A stretch of DNA of 64,000 nucleotides from Bacteroidetes Order II. bacterium. GTDB lineage: Bacteria > Bacteroidota > Rhodothermia > Rhodothermales > UBA2364. The notes beneath the pieces are model-generated. The model made no database searches and was not told the origin of the DNA. It worked only from the letters and a program-made list of their open reading frames with translations. Both the position numbers and the translations under genes were made by a program. Within the stretch, counting starts at the first letter, position 1; each line of letters begins with the position of its first letter. The stretch spans positions 1 through 64,000 of the forward strand of contig JAEUSQ010000023.1 of NCBI GenBank assembly GCA_016788705.1. Reading direction: 5' to 3'. This document shows, piece after piece, positions 17,155-26,316 of this stretch.

Positions 17155-17320
17155 AGCAAAAACTTAACACCGTTTACTTGAAGATTGTGCGAGATAGGAC
17201 GGGGAATAAAAAAATACCTACAAAGGAAAAGGCTGGAGCGCTGGACGGTTCGACGTTACCAATCCAACACCCCAACCCTTAACCTGAATATTATACAAAA
17301 AGGACGGATAGAATACAAGG

Positions 17321-18313
17321 TCAGAAGACCCGAACAACACCACGGAGGTATTTTCGCGGGTTCTTTTTCAAGTCAAACATAACTTCATTTAACTTTATGG
17401 TCAACGAGTCTATTCGGTTATACAGTTGGGACTGATCGTTCAACAACCGACCAACAGAGCCGTTTCCGGTGGCAATTTGGCCTGTTATGGTGTTTAGGTT
17501 GTGGGTGGTCACTTGTAATCCGGCAATCGTTTCTTTTGTGGTTTCAAGGACTCGGTTCATGTTTTGGAGGGCGCGTGCCAGTGAATCGGTTTGGGTATTG
17601 GTAAAACGTCGGGCATCAGCCGTCAAATTATTCACATTATTCACCGCCGAATTGGCGCTTCTAGTCGCCACTTCGGCATTGCGCATGATGTTTTCTATGG
17701 CCACTTGTTGTGCAGAAACGATTCCCTTAAGGGCTTGTATAGTCGCGGTTAGGCTCAGAATCATTTCATTGGCATTGCCCACCGTTGTATTCACCGCACC
17801 ATTCGGATCATTCATCATGCGCCCCACATCGTCCATCCGATAATTGGCAGCCAACATCACACTATCCAACTTACTTACGATCCCATTGGCTTTTCCTGCA
17901 AGGCTAGCGATCATTTCCGGTTTTTGGATGGGCGTCACATATCCCCCATCCTTCAATATCTCTGCCTGTGGACTTCCCGGCAAAACTTCTAAACGAATGC
18001 CCCCGACGCCATCTATCCCTTCCAAGACCACCTTCGAGTCTTTCGGAATGGTGACCTCTTTGTCTATTTGCATCCGCACCACGACTTCACTTTTATCATC
18101 CTTAAATTCCAAAGCCGAGACTTTCCCGATCACTATTCCGCGAATTTTAACGGGCGTAGAGACAATGATGCCATCGGCAGCCTTAAAAGAGGTGACCAAT
18201 TCATACGTTCCTCCCACTGCTGGAAGATTTTGCATAAACCGGAAGCCAATAAAGCCCAATACCGAAAAAACAATGACCATTAAGCCTACTTTCAGTTCGT
18301 TGGCGTGTTTCAT
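17321..18313 (-). CDS. mlaD: MlaD/MCE family lipid-transport protein
   Basis: 330 residues. One N-terminal transmembrane helix (about 9-28) anchors a single MCE domain (about 35-115; TPVKIRGIVIGKVSALEF is the typical core), followed by a long coiled-coil-like helical tail with several Asn/Thr-rich heptads. It is the substrate-binding ring subunit of an Mla-type ABC system that moves phospholipid between membranes. It is the last of three genes, mlaE-mlaF-mlaD, all on the minus strand. The cytoplasmic STAS protein MlaB and periplasmic MlaC are not next to it, which is usual outside Proteobacteria. Confidence 0.9.
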   Translation of the reverse strand: MKHANELKVGLMVIVFSVLGFIGFRFMQNLPAVGGTYELVTSFKAADGIIVSTPVKIRGIVIGKVSALEFKDDKSEVVVRMQIDKEVTIPKDSKVVLEGIDGVGGIRLEVLPGSPQAEILKDGGYVTPIQKPEMIASLAGKANGIVSKLDSVMLAANYRMDDVGRMMNDPNGAVNTTVGNANEMILSLTATIQALKGIVSAQQVAIENIMRNAEVATRSANSAVNNVNNLTADARRFTNTQTDSLARALQNMNRVLETTKETIAGLQVTTHNLNTITGQIATGNGSVGRLLNDQSQLYNRIDSLTIKLNEVMFDLKKNPRKYLRGVVRVF

Positions 18314-18375
18314 AGAAGGTGTTTTTTGGAGAACGCCCTTGAGTTGTCAAGCAAATAAGGGCGCATTAAGATTCA

Positions 18376-19116
18376 TTAATACCCAATTTTGTATTCACTT
18401 GCTTTCACAAATTCCAGCAAGACCGCATCGGTACTCCGGTGTAGGTCTTCTACCGTACCGAGCCAATGGAGGTTGCCTTTGTGAATAAAGGCTGCCCGAT
18501 CTGCAATTTTCAGCACGGAGTGCATATCGTGTGTCACCACGATCCCGGTCACGCGCTCTTTTTTAGACAACGTGGCAATGAGGTCATTGATGGTTCCAGA
18601 GGTCAGTGGATCAAGGCCAGAGTTCGGCTCGTCGTAGAACACATACTTTGGGTTTAGGGCAATGGCCCGGGCACACGCCACCCGCTTTTGCATTCCACCA
18701 GAAAGTTCGGAGATACGTTTATTGCCGGCTTCTGGCAAGGAAACAACCGAGAGACAGTTCATTACCCGATCATAGATTTCGTTTTCTTTCATGCGCGTAA
18801 ACATACGCAACGGAAAAGCCACATTGTCGAAGGCATTCATCGAGTCAAATAGCGCACCTCCCTGAAAAAGAACCCCAAATTTTTGACGGACCCCACGCAA
18901 CGTTTTATACGAAACTTGGTTGATGTTCACATCATCAATCCACACATGGCCTTCATCCGGTTTCATCAACCCAATAATATGCTTCATCAAGACACTCTTT
19001 CCAGAACCGGAACGCCCGATGATGGCAAATGTCTCCCCTTCATGTATCTCCAACGACACATTGTTCAACACCGTCTTGCCGTCGAATCGCTTGGTGAGGT
19101 TTTCAACTACTATCAT
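18376..19116 (-). CDS. mlaF: Mla-type ABC transporter ATP-binding protein
   Basis: 246 residues from the ATG at 19116. Walker A is GRSGSGKS, the Q-loop region is LFQGGALFDSM (typical MlaF), the signature is LSGGMQKR and Walker B is YVFYDEPNSGLDP, with the switch His in VVTHDMHS. It powers lipid transport with the MlaE permease (20 bases upstream) and MlaD (downstream). A longer frame beginning near 19236 overlaps mlaE and is not supported by homology. Confidence 0.93.
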   Translation of the reverse strand: MIVVENLTKRFDGKTVLNNVSLEIHEGETFAIIGRSGSGKSVLMKHIIGLMKPDEGHVWIDDVNINQVSYKTLRGVRQKFGVLFQGGALFDSMNAFDNVAFPLRMFTRMKENEIYDRVMNCLSVVSLPEAGNKRISELSGGMQKRVACARAIALNPKYVFYDEPNSGLDPLTSGTINDLIATLSKKERVTGIVVTHDMHSVLKIADRAAFIHKGNLHWLGTVEDLHRSTDAVLLEFVKASEYKIGY

Positions 19117-19135
19117 GTTATAGGGGTTATGCAGG

Positions 19136-19900
19136 TTAGAGCAACAACTCGGCGAGAAGATAATCAAAAAGCAGTACAAAAATACAACTGGTAACAGCAG
19201 CTTGTGTCGTACTGTTACCAACACCTTCTGCACCACCTGAGGTGTAATAGCCTTTCGAGCACGAGATAGAAGTTATCAGGAAGCCGAATACACACGCTTT
19301 GATAATCCCAAAAACCGGATCAAAGGCATTAAAGAATTGTCTCGCTCCCTTCAGGAACTCCTGTGCGGGCAGATCTGCCGACGTTTCTCCAGCAATCATT
19401 GCCCCCCCAATCCCAACGATAACCGCCGCAATATAAAGCAGGGGAAACATCGAAATCCCTGCCAAAACCCGTGGGACCACCAAAAATCCCACCGAATTTA
19501 GCCCCATTGCTTCAAGTGCATCCACCTGTTCGGTCACCCGCATCGTTCCCAACTCGGCAGCAATCCGCGCGCCAATACGTCCAGCCAGCACCAAAGCAGG
19601 TAAAACAGCTCCCAGTTCCAAGATAATGGAAGGAGAAACCACCCCCCCAATCACACTGCGTGGAATAAAGGGAGAAACCAACTGATAGGCAGATTGGACC
19701 GTCGTTACCGCACCTGTAAAGGCAGCGGTTAGTAATACGATGGGCAAGGAGTCTATCCCAATTTTCACCATCTGGGTGAATAAATTTTGATAGTACGTGC
19801 GGATTTCGGTAACAGCTTTTATGGCTTGCCACATTAATAAGCAATAACGGCCTATATCAATAATGGCGTACTGAACTGTATTATTTAAAAATGTGAACAT
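19136..19900 (-). CDS. mlaE: Mla-type ABC transporter permease
   Basis: 254 residues with about five to six membrane segments. The family core ELGAVLPALVLAGRIGARIA followed by AELGTMRVTEQVDALEAMG is complete. It is the inner-membrane channel of the lipid ABC transporter and the first gene of the mlaE-mlaF-mlaD operon. Confidence 0.94.
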   Translation of the reverse strand: MFTFLNNTVQYAIIDIGRYCLLMWQAIKAVTEIRTYYQNLFTQMVKIGIDSLPIVLLTAAFTGAVTTVQSAYQLVSPFIPRSVIGGVVSPSIILELGAVLPALVLAGRIGARIAAELGTMRVTEQVDALEAMGLNSVGFLVVPRVLAGISMFPLLYIAAVIVGIGGAMIAGETSADLPAQEFLKGARQFFNAFDPVFGIIKACVFGFLITSISCSKGYYTSGGAEGVGNSTTQAAVTSCIFVLLFDYLLAELLL

Positions 19901-20132
19901 GCGTTCGGTCGCAAGGATAAGGAAGGTCGGTGCAAATCGTTAAACTACAAACAAATTTAAAGCCATCCATAACCCGCAGCCATTCTCAAGTCAATGTTTG
20001 TTGAATATCCGCAAAGATTTCGGCTTTCCGTCGCAACAAGAGACACACAAAGGTAAAAAATACGACACCAAGGCCCAAAACGCTGTCCCATATCGTATCT
20101 TTAGGACATCATCTTCTCAACAAGTCCTCTTC

Positions 20133-21038
20133 ATGACAACACACATTTCTTTTCGGCTCTTTACTCTATGGTGTGTATGGATGCTTTGTGGTCCTAACAC
20201 TGCTATGGCACAGGCAGAAACAAACCTTACGTTAATTAATGGAACGGGCAAGGCAATTTCCCGGCTTTATGTCCGGCTATCGGACGAAATGGATTGGGGC
20301 AAGAGTATCTTATCCGGAGTACAACGTCTTGCGCCCAACGAAAAACTCATGGTAACCCTCTTCGATTGGGAAGATTGTCAGATAGATGTTCAAGCACGTG
20401 GAACAGACCGAAAGATCCTTTACGAAGCCAAAGGGTTAGACATGTGCGCAACAGATACATTTACGTTGGGGAAAACCCAACCTCCACGTATCGTAGTCAT
20501 ACCCTCTACCCCCCATTCGCCCATCACCCGCATCGAGGATCAAACCGGCTCCAAGCTCACCCCTGTACAAGCAACCGCCCTATTGGACGCCCATAATCGG
20601 GTACGCATTGCCGAAGGAGTCCCGATTGCAGGCTGGGAGACCACTCTTGCTGATTTTGCACAACAATGGGCCAACCAGTTGGCGCAGAATGGCTGTCGAA
20701 TGCAACACCGTCCACGCGAAGGAACCTGGAAACAACGCTATGGCGAGAATTTATTTATGCAACAAAGCACGGGTTCTTTAGCAGGGTTCAACTACCAACA
20801 AGTCGTACAAGCTTGGGCAGATGAAAAACAGCATTATACCCCCGGTCCGCTTCGAGATTTTAGCAGCTACCCAGACCAGGTAGGGCATTATACCCAAGTC
20901 ATTTGGGCGACCTCCACGCAACTGGGCTGCGGCGTTTCTACCTGCCAAGTGGGAGGCTGGAACACCTTATTGGTGGTTTGTAACTACAATCCGCCCGGAA
21001 ATTATATAGGCCAGGACCCACTTTCGCCCCGAAATTAA
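20133..21038 (+). CDS. Secreted CAP-domain protein
   Basis: 301 residues from the ATG at 20133. The signal peptide is cleaved after AMA (Ala26), leaving Gln27. A beta domain with no clear family (about 28-145, two Cys in WEDCQIDV and DMCATDTF) precedes a complete CAP domain (about 165-300) with the signature HYTQVIWATSTQLGCG and GENLFMQQSTG; several Cys could form disulfides (CRMQHR, STCQVGG, VVCNYNPPGNY). The C-terminal CNYNPPGNY is typical of PR-1-like CAP proteins. A longer TTG-initiated frame from 19998 would bury the signal peptide. Convergent with the next gene, 17 bases apart. Confidence 0.88.
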   Translation: MTTHISFRLFTLWCVWMLCGPNTAMAQAETNLTLINGTGKAISRLYVRLSDEMDWGKSILSGVQRLAPNEKLMVTLFDWEDCQIDVQARGTDRKILYEAKGLDMCATDTFTLGKTQPPRIVVIPSTPHSPITRIEDQTGSKLTPVQATALLDAHNRVRIAEGVPIAGWETTLADFAQQWANQLAQNGCRMQHRPREGTWKQRYGENLFMQQSTGSLAGFNYQQVVQAWADEKQHYTPGPLRDFSSYPDQVGHYTQVIWATSTQLGCGVSTCQVGGWNTLLVVCNYNPPGNYIGQDPLSPRN

Positions 21039-21055
21039 GGAAGCAAGACATTCTT

Positions 21056-21916
21056 TTATTCTACACTACGTGCGACCCGAAAACCGACCGCTCCACGATG
21101 TGACATCACAAAATGTACCCGATTTGCTGCCCGAATTTTGGCTGGTGGGAAATGCCAAGATCCACCACGTAAAACCCAAGGTGCTTGTGCGTCGGGAGGA
21201 TCATTAAGCGGGTCCTCTTTGGGTGATCGGCCATAAAACTCATCCTCTAAGCGGTCTTGCACCCATTCTTCCACATTTCCCAGCATGTCGTATAACCCCC
21301 ACGGATTGGGTGGAAAACTACCAACGGGAGCCGGAGAATGATTGTCCCACTTACTCCCACAACCATCACAATTTGCGCGGTTTTCCACCAGATCGTCTCC
21401 CCAATAATACCGGGTTGTGGTTCTGGCACGAGCCGCATATTCCCACTCTGCTTCGGTAGGCAAACGATACCATTTCACTTGTTCCCGCTTATTAAGCCAC
21501 GTAACAAATGCTTGTGCATCGTTCCACGAAACATAAACCACGGGGTTTCGGCTACCCGTAAAGGTATTGCGCCAAGTCTCCGAACGATTCCCGCGTTCAC
21601 GACTCGTTTTATAATTCGTTTCGCTGATAAAACGCTGAAAAAGTTCTTGTGTCACCTCATGCTGGCTCAGGTAATAATCTTTCGTGAGGGCAACTTCATG
21701 TGCTGGCGTTTCGTTCGCATCGGCATCTGGATCTGAATCTGGACTTCCCATAATAAAAGTCCCTTTGGGAATCAGCGAGAACTTCATTCCTAACTCGTTG
21801 GTCCAAGTTTTGATCGTTTTTGCATTATCTACCGACCACGTATCCGACACCGCTTGAGCAAATAATACTCCATTGCCCAATAACAGAAAAAGCAATAACA
21901 GAAGCCAATAACACAT
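21056..21916 (-). CDS. Secreted formylglycine-generating enzyme-like (SUMF1) protein
   Basis: 286 residues. The signal peptide is cleaved after LFA (Ala20), leaving Gln21. The mature protein is a full FGE-sulfatase/SUMF1 domain: PKGTFIMGSP, the YRLPTEAEWEYAARA block, LGNVEEWVQD and the final VLRGGSWHFP plus GAVGFRVAR. Most such secreted proteins in Bacteroidota are not true sulfatase activators; no sulfatase gene is in the window, and the catalytic Cys pair of genuine FGE is not evident. The ATG is preceded by a good AGAGGG ribosome site. Confidence 0.88.
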   Translation of the reverse strand: MCYWLLLLLFLLLGNGVLFAQAVSDTWSVDNAKTIKTWTNELGMKFSLIPKGTFIMGSPDSDPDADANETPAHEVALTKDYYLSQHEVTQELFQRFISETNYKTSRERGNRSETWRNTFTGSRNPVVYVSWNDAQAFVTWLNKREQVKWYRLPTEAEWEYAARARTTTRYYWGDDLVENRANCDGCGSKWDNHSPAPVGSFPPNPWGLYDMLGNVEEWVQDRLEDEFYGRSPKEDPLNDPPDAQAPWVLRGGSWHFPPAKIRAANRVHFVMSHRGAVGFRVARSVE

Positions 21917-21947
21917 AATCCCTCTGGTTTAAAGAATCATACACTCC

Positions 21948-21978
21948 AGAGAATATGGGTAGTTTACCACAACATCAA
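21948..21978 (-). promoter_or_regulatory. Candidate promoter of the SUMF1-like gene
   Basis: On the minus strand TTG at 21978-21976, 20 bases, then TATTCTCT at 21955-21948. Same spacing as the other promoters here but with a weaker -7 box. Confidence 0.4.
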
Positions 21979-22168
21979 TATTTGTAGAAAAAGATTCCTT
22001 TTGTAGAATTTGCTGGTTGCAAGGATTAGACCTTACCCACAATGGACTGGTTTGGTACAACCACAAAATTTTATGAACACCACATCATGACGATCGGTTT
22101 GTAGCTTGGGGAAATAGTTAACAGGGCGTCACACAAAAGAGGTTCCTCCTAAACGGCAGAAGAACCCA

Positions 22169-23545
22169 TTATTTTCCAATACAAAACCGAGAAAAAATCT
22201 CTCCCAAAATATCCTCGGTGGTAATTTCCCCAGTGATCGCGCCTAATTCGTGAAGTGCCAAGCGTAGGTCTAAAGACAGCCGATCTCCGGAGGCCATTTT
22301 TGTTAACAAGAGGTCTTGTGCCGTTTCGACATGTCTCAATGCTTTTGCCAAATGCTGGCGATGCCGTTGGTTTGTGACCACTGCCGAAGCTTCGGCATCA
22401 GCCAAACCAACGGTGACCGTTTGCACCAACCTCTTCCGCAATTCTTCCAACGCCGGATCATCCCAATGGGCCGCAGAGAGCCTAAAATCAGCCTCACCCA
22501 AACCCCTCTCAGGAGCCAAGTCCGCTTTATTTGCCACTCGTAATACTGGCAACTGCGGTTGGGCTTGTTTTAATGTTGTTAGCAGTGCCGCTTCTTCCTC
22601 GTCCAATCCTATAACCGCATCAAACACATACAGCAAAAGATCGGCCGTTCGGATGGAATACTCGGCCCGCCGTACCCCCTCGGCCTCGATCAAGTCTTGA
22701 GTTTCCCGCAATCCCGCCGTGTCCACGAACCGGAACAAAAAGCCCATCACCTCCACATCCACTTCAATTTCATCGCGGGTGGTACCGGCAATGGGGCTGA
22801 CAATGGCCCTATCACGTCCGATCAGCGCATTCAAGAGCGTACTCTTTCCAGCATTGGGCCGACCACCAATCACCACCCGAATGCCATCCCTTAGAAAGGC
22901 GCCTACCCGCCACGAATCCAACAATCCAGCCAATAAAATTTGTGCATTTTTTAAGAGCGCTGCCAACCGATCTCGATCAGCAAAGGCCACATCTTCTTCG
23001 GCAAAATCCAACTCCAATTCAATCATGGCTACCAATTCCATCAGTTCGGCCCGAAGCGCCATGATCTGTGCCGAGTATCGCCCCTGAAGGTGGTTCAACG
23101 ATACGCGATGTGCCATCGAAGACGATGCGTGGATTAGGTCTGCTACAGCCTCCGCTTGCGCAAGATCCATTTTCCCATTCAGAAAAGCCCGCTGAGTGAA
23201 TTCTCCCGGCTCGGCCAAACGGGCTCCTGCTTGCACTAAACGGTGCAAAATGAGTTGCGGTGCAAAATCACCGCCATGACACGTGATTTCCACAATGTCT
23301 TCGCCCGTTGCCGACTTTGGCGCACGGAACACCGTCACCACCACTTGGTCTATTTCGTTTCCTTGAATATCCGTTAGATAGCCAAAAAAGGCGGTATGGC
23401 CCTTCGCCTGCGCTAAAGACTTCCCACGAAAACACGCGGCGACTATAGACACAGCTTCTGGCCCCGATAAACGGACAATGGACAAGGCGGCTCGCCCACG
23501 GGCCGTTGCTATGGCTACGATGGTATCACTTCTTACCACTTGCAT
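22169..23545 (-). CDS. mnmE: tRNA uridine-5-carboxymethylaminomethyl modification GTPase
   Basis: 458 residues from the ATG at 23545. MnmE works with MnmG to modify U34 of tRNAs. The N-terminal folate-binding domain starts TIVAIATARGRAALSIVRLS; the inserted G domain shows GRPNAGKST, the GTTRDE switch, DTAGLR and NKAD; the C terminus ends in the diagnostic CIGK. It is last in the rpmH-rnpA-yidC-mnmE gene order, the usual bacterial context. Confidence 0.97.
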   Translation of the reverse strand: MQVVRSDTIVAIATARGRAALSIVRLSGPEAVSIVAACFRGKSLAQAKGHTAFFGYLTDIQGNEIDQVVVTVFRAPKSATGEDIVEITCHGGDFAPQLILHRLVQAGARLAEPGEFTQRAFLNGKMDLAQAEAVADLIHASSSMAHRVSLNHLQGRYSAQIMALRAELMELVAMIELELDFAEEDVAFADRDRLAALLKNAQILLAGLLDSWRVGAFLRDGIRVVIGGRPNAGKSTLLNALIGRDRAIVSPIAGTTRDEIEVDVEVMGFLFRFVDTAGLRETQDLIEAEGVRRAEYSIRTADLLLYVFDAVIGLDEEEAALLTTLKQAQPQLPVLRVANKADLAPERGLGEADFRLSAAHWDDPALEELRKRLVQTVTVGLADAEASAVVTNQRHRQHLAKALRHVETAQDLLLTKMASGDRLSLDLRLALHELGAITGEITTEDILGEIFSRFCIGK

Positions 23546-23565
23546 ATTCGTTTGATTGCTGAGAC

Positions 23566-23601
23566 AATAAAACACCCGTACCTCTACGAGACACGGGTGT
23601 T
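23566..23601 (-). terminator. Terminator after yidC
   Basis: Arms AACACCCGT and ACGGGTGTT around a 13-base loop; on the minus strand they are followed by TTTATTG. It lies between yidC and mnmE, so mnmE is probably read partly from its own promoter. Confidence 0.6.
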
Positions 23602-23632
23602 CCGGAAAAACATAATATTTAGTACCCCAAGC

Positions 23633-25372
23633 TTATTTCTTTTGGGCGGGCGTTTTCGCTTTTGTTGGCTTCGCTTCAATCAATCCAGCTTTCTCCAAGT
23701 GCGTATTGACCCACCGCTGTTGAATGACCGAATAGATATTAAAAGCCAAATAATAGAGGTTCAATCCAGAAGAAAGTCCATTAAAGATGACCAACATCAT
23801 AACGGGCATGATGTACATAAACACCTGCATCCCTGGCTGATCGGGAGTAGAAGTCCCTTGTACCTTCATCTGTACAATCATCGAAATGGTCATCAAGAGC
23901 GAAAAACCGGTAATGATATCGCCATACATCGGAATGGCGAAAGGCAAGTGCAGCAATACATCCGGCGCCGAAAGGTCTGTCGCCCACAAGAAGCCCTGCT
24001 GGCGAAGTTCAATCGCATTCGGAAAAAAGCGATACATCGCAAAGAGAATCGGCATTTGAAGCAGCATTGGCAAACATCCACCCAAAGGATTGGCCCCCGC
24101 CTCTTTGTAGAGTTTCATCATGGCTTCTTGTTGCTTTGCCGGATTGTCTTTGTGCTTTTCCTGTATTTCCTGCATTTTCGGCTGCATGGCTTTCATCTTG
24201 GCCATACTCTTCATAGAACTGGCCGTTAAAGGATGCAAGACAATCTTTACAAGCAGTGCAAACAGCAGAATAATGACACCATAATTGGGGATAAAGGTAT
24301 GTAGGAAACCAAAGACCGGCAAGAAAATGTATAACGAGATGAACCGCAACATCCCGCCCAAAAAGCTGCCAAAATCAATCATCCCATATAAATCAAGGTT
24401 ATATGGTTCTAAAGTTTCGCGCTCAATGGGACCTAAATACAACTTATAAGAATCCGCTTTTTCTGCCTTCAACGGAGGCATTTCGAAACGGGCGGTGTAG
24501 TCCTCGAAGTATTTAGGATTGGTTTTATCCCCAATCATACGACCCGTTAATTCTGCACCTTTTGGGGTTTTGGTCGGGATAATCACACTCGTGAAGAATC
24601 GGTTTTTCACAGATACCCAATCCACTTGTCCGGTCATCAGTTTGTTTTGCTCTTTGCCAGCCCCAATATCAAACATCACCAATTCTCCCCCCCAACGGGC
24701 ATGGGCACTTGCGCCTTCTGCTTCCTGAAATACGCCCTGTTCGGAAAAGGGAATCCCACCATACCACACCAAGTCGTATCCCTGACCGGTCGAGTAGGCA
24801 GAAGGATTGGTGGATTCAATGCGATAGCCCACTTCATACGAACCTTTTTTGAACGTATAAATTTGTCGCAGTTCCCCCCCTTTGATGGGTAAGCTGTACA
24901 CCAATTCGGACTTATCGCCCACCGTCAGTTTATTTCCGGTCAGGTTCTGAGGCTTGAAAAACAAGGATCGGGTCTCTACCGAGCGGTTCCACGGGGTAGA
25001 AAACTCTAAGCCCAAGGCGCCCTCTTTCCCCTTATGAACCAATTGAATGGGCGTTTTACGGTTCCACTTCGTAAACTTTTTTAGTTCAAAGGAGCGTAAG
25101 GTGCCGCCTTTCGACGAAAATGTAGCTTTGTACAGATCAGATTCTACGGTTACAAGTTCCTCCACACCACTTTGCACTTCGGTTAGAACAGAGTCAATAT
25201 CTGCAGCCTTGGCCATTGGTTCTGGTTCATCACGTTCAATGGTTTGGGCTTGTTCCTGCTTGGGTTTGGCGGCTTCTTTTGCAGGTGGTTGTGGAGACGG
25301 CATAAAAAACACCATCCACACAATCATGATCACGCTGCTCAGCACCACCGCAAGTATCGTATTGCGATCCAC
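23633..25372 (-). CDS. yidC: Membrane protein insertase YidC
   Basis: 579 residues, starting at a GTG codon (25372). One N-terminal transmembrane helix (3-22), a large periplasmic beta domain (about 60-350) and the conserved C-terminal insertase helices (from about 360, with MKSMAKMKAMQPKMQEIQEK and NPLGGCLPMLLQMPILFAMY). It inserts and folds inner-membrane proteins together with or without SecYEG. No yidD frame lies between it and rnpA. The Lys/Pro-rich tail is common in this group. Confidence 0.97.
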   Translation of the reverse strand: MDRNTILAVVLSSVIMIVWMVFFMPSPQPPAKEAAKPKQEQAQTIERDEPEPMAKAADIDSVLTEVQSGVEELVTVESDLYKATFSSKGGTLRSFELKKFTKWNRKTPIQLVHKGKEGALGLEFSTPWNRSVETRSLFFKPQNLTGNKLTVGDKSELVYSLPIKGGELRQIYTFKKGSYEVGYRIESTNPSAYSTGQGYDLVWYGGIPFSEQGVFQEAEGASAHARWGGELVMFDIGAGKEQNKLMTGQVDWVSVKNRFFTSVIIPTKTPKGAELTGRMIGDKTNPKYFEDYTARFEMPPLKAEKADSYKLYLGPIERETLEPYNLDLYGMIDFGSFLGGMLRFISLYIFLPVFGFLHTFIPNYGVIILLFALLVKIVLHPLTASSMKSMAKMKAMQPKMQEIQEKHKDNPAKQQEAMMKLYKEAGANPLGGCLPMLLQMPILFAMYRFFPNAIELRQQGFLWATDLSAPDVLLHLPFAIPMYGDIITGFSLLMTISMIVQMKVQGTSTPDQPGMQVFMYIMPVMMLVIFNGLSSGLNLYYLAFNIYSVIQQRWVNTHLEKAGLIEAKPTKAKTPAQKK

Positions 25373-25417
25373 GATGTAGGTATTTGGGTTAAAAAAATCG
25401 GATGAAATTAAAGATAC

Positions 25418-25870
25418 TCAATCGTCCTTCGGTGGGTTGCAGACGTCCACCTGCTTCACCGGGATTACATCCTTCAAGGCTCGCTGGAGCCGTTTAAGCA
25501 CCACAGGCATGTCGGTGGGGATGCGCTTTGCGGCCTCGGAAAGGCTCCCCCGGTACAACACCATCATCACCAACATGAAGCCTTCGGAGGGCATTTCGGA
25601 GGGCCAAAGCTTTCGGTTTAGCCGAAAAGCCTCGCGCAAATGCCGTTTAATGTGGTTCCGATCAATTGCCTTACGTATTCCACGGGCCATTGTGAAGCCC
25701 GCCTGAAACGGAAGTCGGCTGTCCGCCGTTTCAAGGGCGACCAGCCGATACAATATCCGTATGCTGCCAGCAGCTACGGTTAAGCCTCCCTGTTCGTTAC
25801 GGGAGTAAAGGGACTGAATCCACTTTTTACGCTTTAACCGAATATCGCGGGGCAGCCCAAGGGGCTTCAT
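25418..25870 (-). CDS. rnpA: Ribonuclease P protein component
   Basis: 150 residues, a basic protein with the RnpA core: KRKKWIQSLYSR at the start, FQAGFTMARGIRKAIDRNHI and the RNA-binding RNHIKRHLREAFR helix. It binds the RNase P RNA to process tRNA 5' ends; the RNA gene is not in the window. It lies 46 bases after rpmH on the same strand, the conserved order. Confidence 0.94.
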   Translation of the reverse strand: MKPLGLPRDIRLKRKKWIQSLYSRNEQGGLTVAAGSIRILYRLVALETADSRLPFQAGFTMARGIRKAIDRNHIKRHLREAFRLNRKLWPSEMPSEGFMLVMMVLYRGSLSEAAKRIPTDMPVVLKRLQRALKDVIPVKQVDVCNPPKDD

Positions 25871-25916
25871 ACTTATCTAAAGAATACAGGATTGGGAGCA
25901 AACTCGCCAAACGGGG

Positions 25917-26072
25917 TTACTTACCGCTCATAGAATCAGAAACCGTCAGGCGGTGACGGCCTTGTGCACGGCGGCGGGCCAGCAATTTACGGCCATTTTT
26001 GCTCGCCATCCGGGCGCGGAATCCATGTTTATTTACGCGCTTGCGGCGGCTCGGTTGGTACGTACGCTTCAT
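25917..26072 (-). CDS. rpmH: 50S ribosomal protein L34
   Basis: A 51-residue highly basic protein starting [18 protein letters not shown] and containing [19 protein letters not shown], the full L34 signature. The C-terminal [10 protein letters not shown] extension is slightly longer than the 44-47 residues of most L34 proteins. It is the first gene of the rnpA-yidC-mnmE block, with a promoter at 26122-26151. Confidence 0.98.
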   Translation of the reverse strand: MKRTYQPSRRKRVNKHGFRARMASKNGRKLLARRRAQGRHRLTVSDSMSGK

Positions 26073-26121
26073 CGTCGTCTAAATAATTGGTAGAATGATG
26101 TTAGATTTCTTTACAGAATTG

Positions 26122-26151
26122 TGAAGATACAAATTTTTTCCAACAAATCAA
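26122..26151 (-). promoter_or_regulatory. rpmH promoter
   Basis: On the minus strand TTG at 26151-26149, 19 bases, then TATCTTCA at 26129-26122. It agrees with the Bacteroidota -33/-7 layout and lies about 50 bases before the rpmH start codon. Confidence 0.7.
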
Positions 26152-26160
26152 CACAAGGTC

Positions 26161-26191
26161 TTGACATTCACAAAAAGTCAGCGTAGTTTTC
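26161..26191 (+). promoter_or_regulatory. Promoter of the two tRNA genes
   Basis: TTGACA at 26161-26166; TTG is followed by 20 bases and TAGTTTTC (26184-26191), matching TAnnTTTG at five of six defined positions. The tRNA-Gly gene starts 33 bases later. It is back to back with the rpmH promoter, only nine bases apart. Confidence 0.65.
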
Positions 26192-26223
26192 AGTTCGTAC
26201 TAAAAACAGTATCTCTCAAAGAA

Positions 26224-26298
26224 GCGGGAGTAGCTCAGTGGTAGAGCATCAGCTTCCCAAGCTGAGGGTCGCGGGTTCGAGTCCCGTTTCCCGCTCCA
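26224..26298 (+). tRNA. tRNA-Gly (CCC)
   Basis: Acceptor GCGGGAG/TTCCCGC (one G-T pair), D arm GCTC...GAGC, anticodon stem TCAGC/GCTGA with loop TTCCCAA giving anticodon CCC, T arm GCGGG TTCGAGT CCCGT, discriminator T and an encoded CCA. Confidence 0.96.
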
Positions 26299-26316
26299 TT
26301 GTTTCTTTTCTATTTT

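Noticed and set aside
23540-24229. Plus-strand open frame of 229 codons
   Set aside because: It is antisense to the end of yidC and the start of mnmE and is rich in His/Arg, as expected of a shadow frame.
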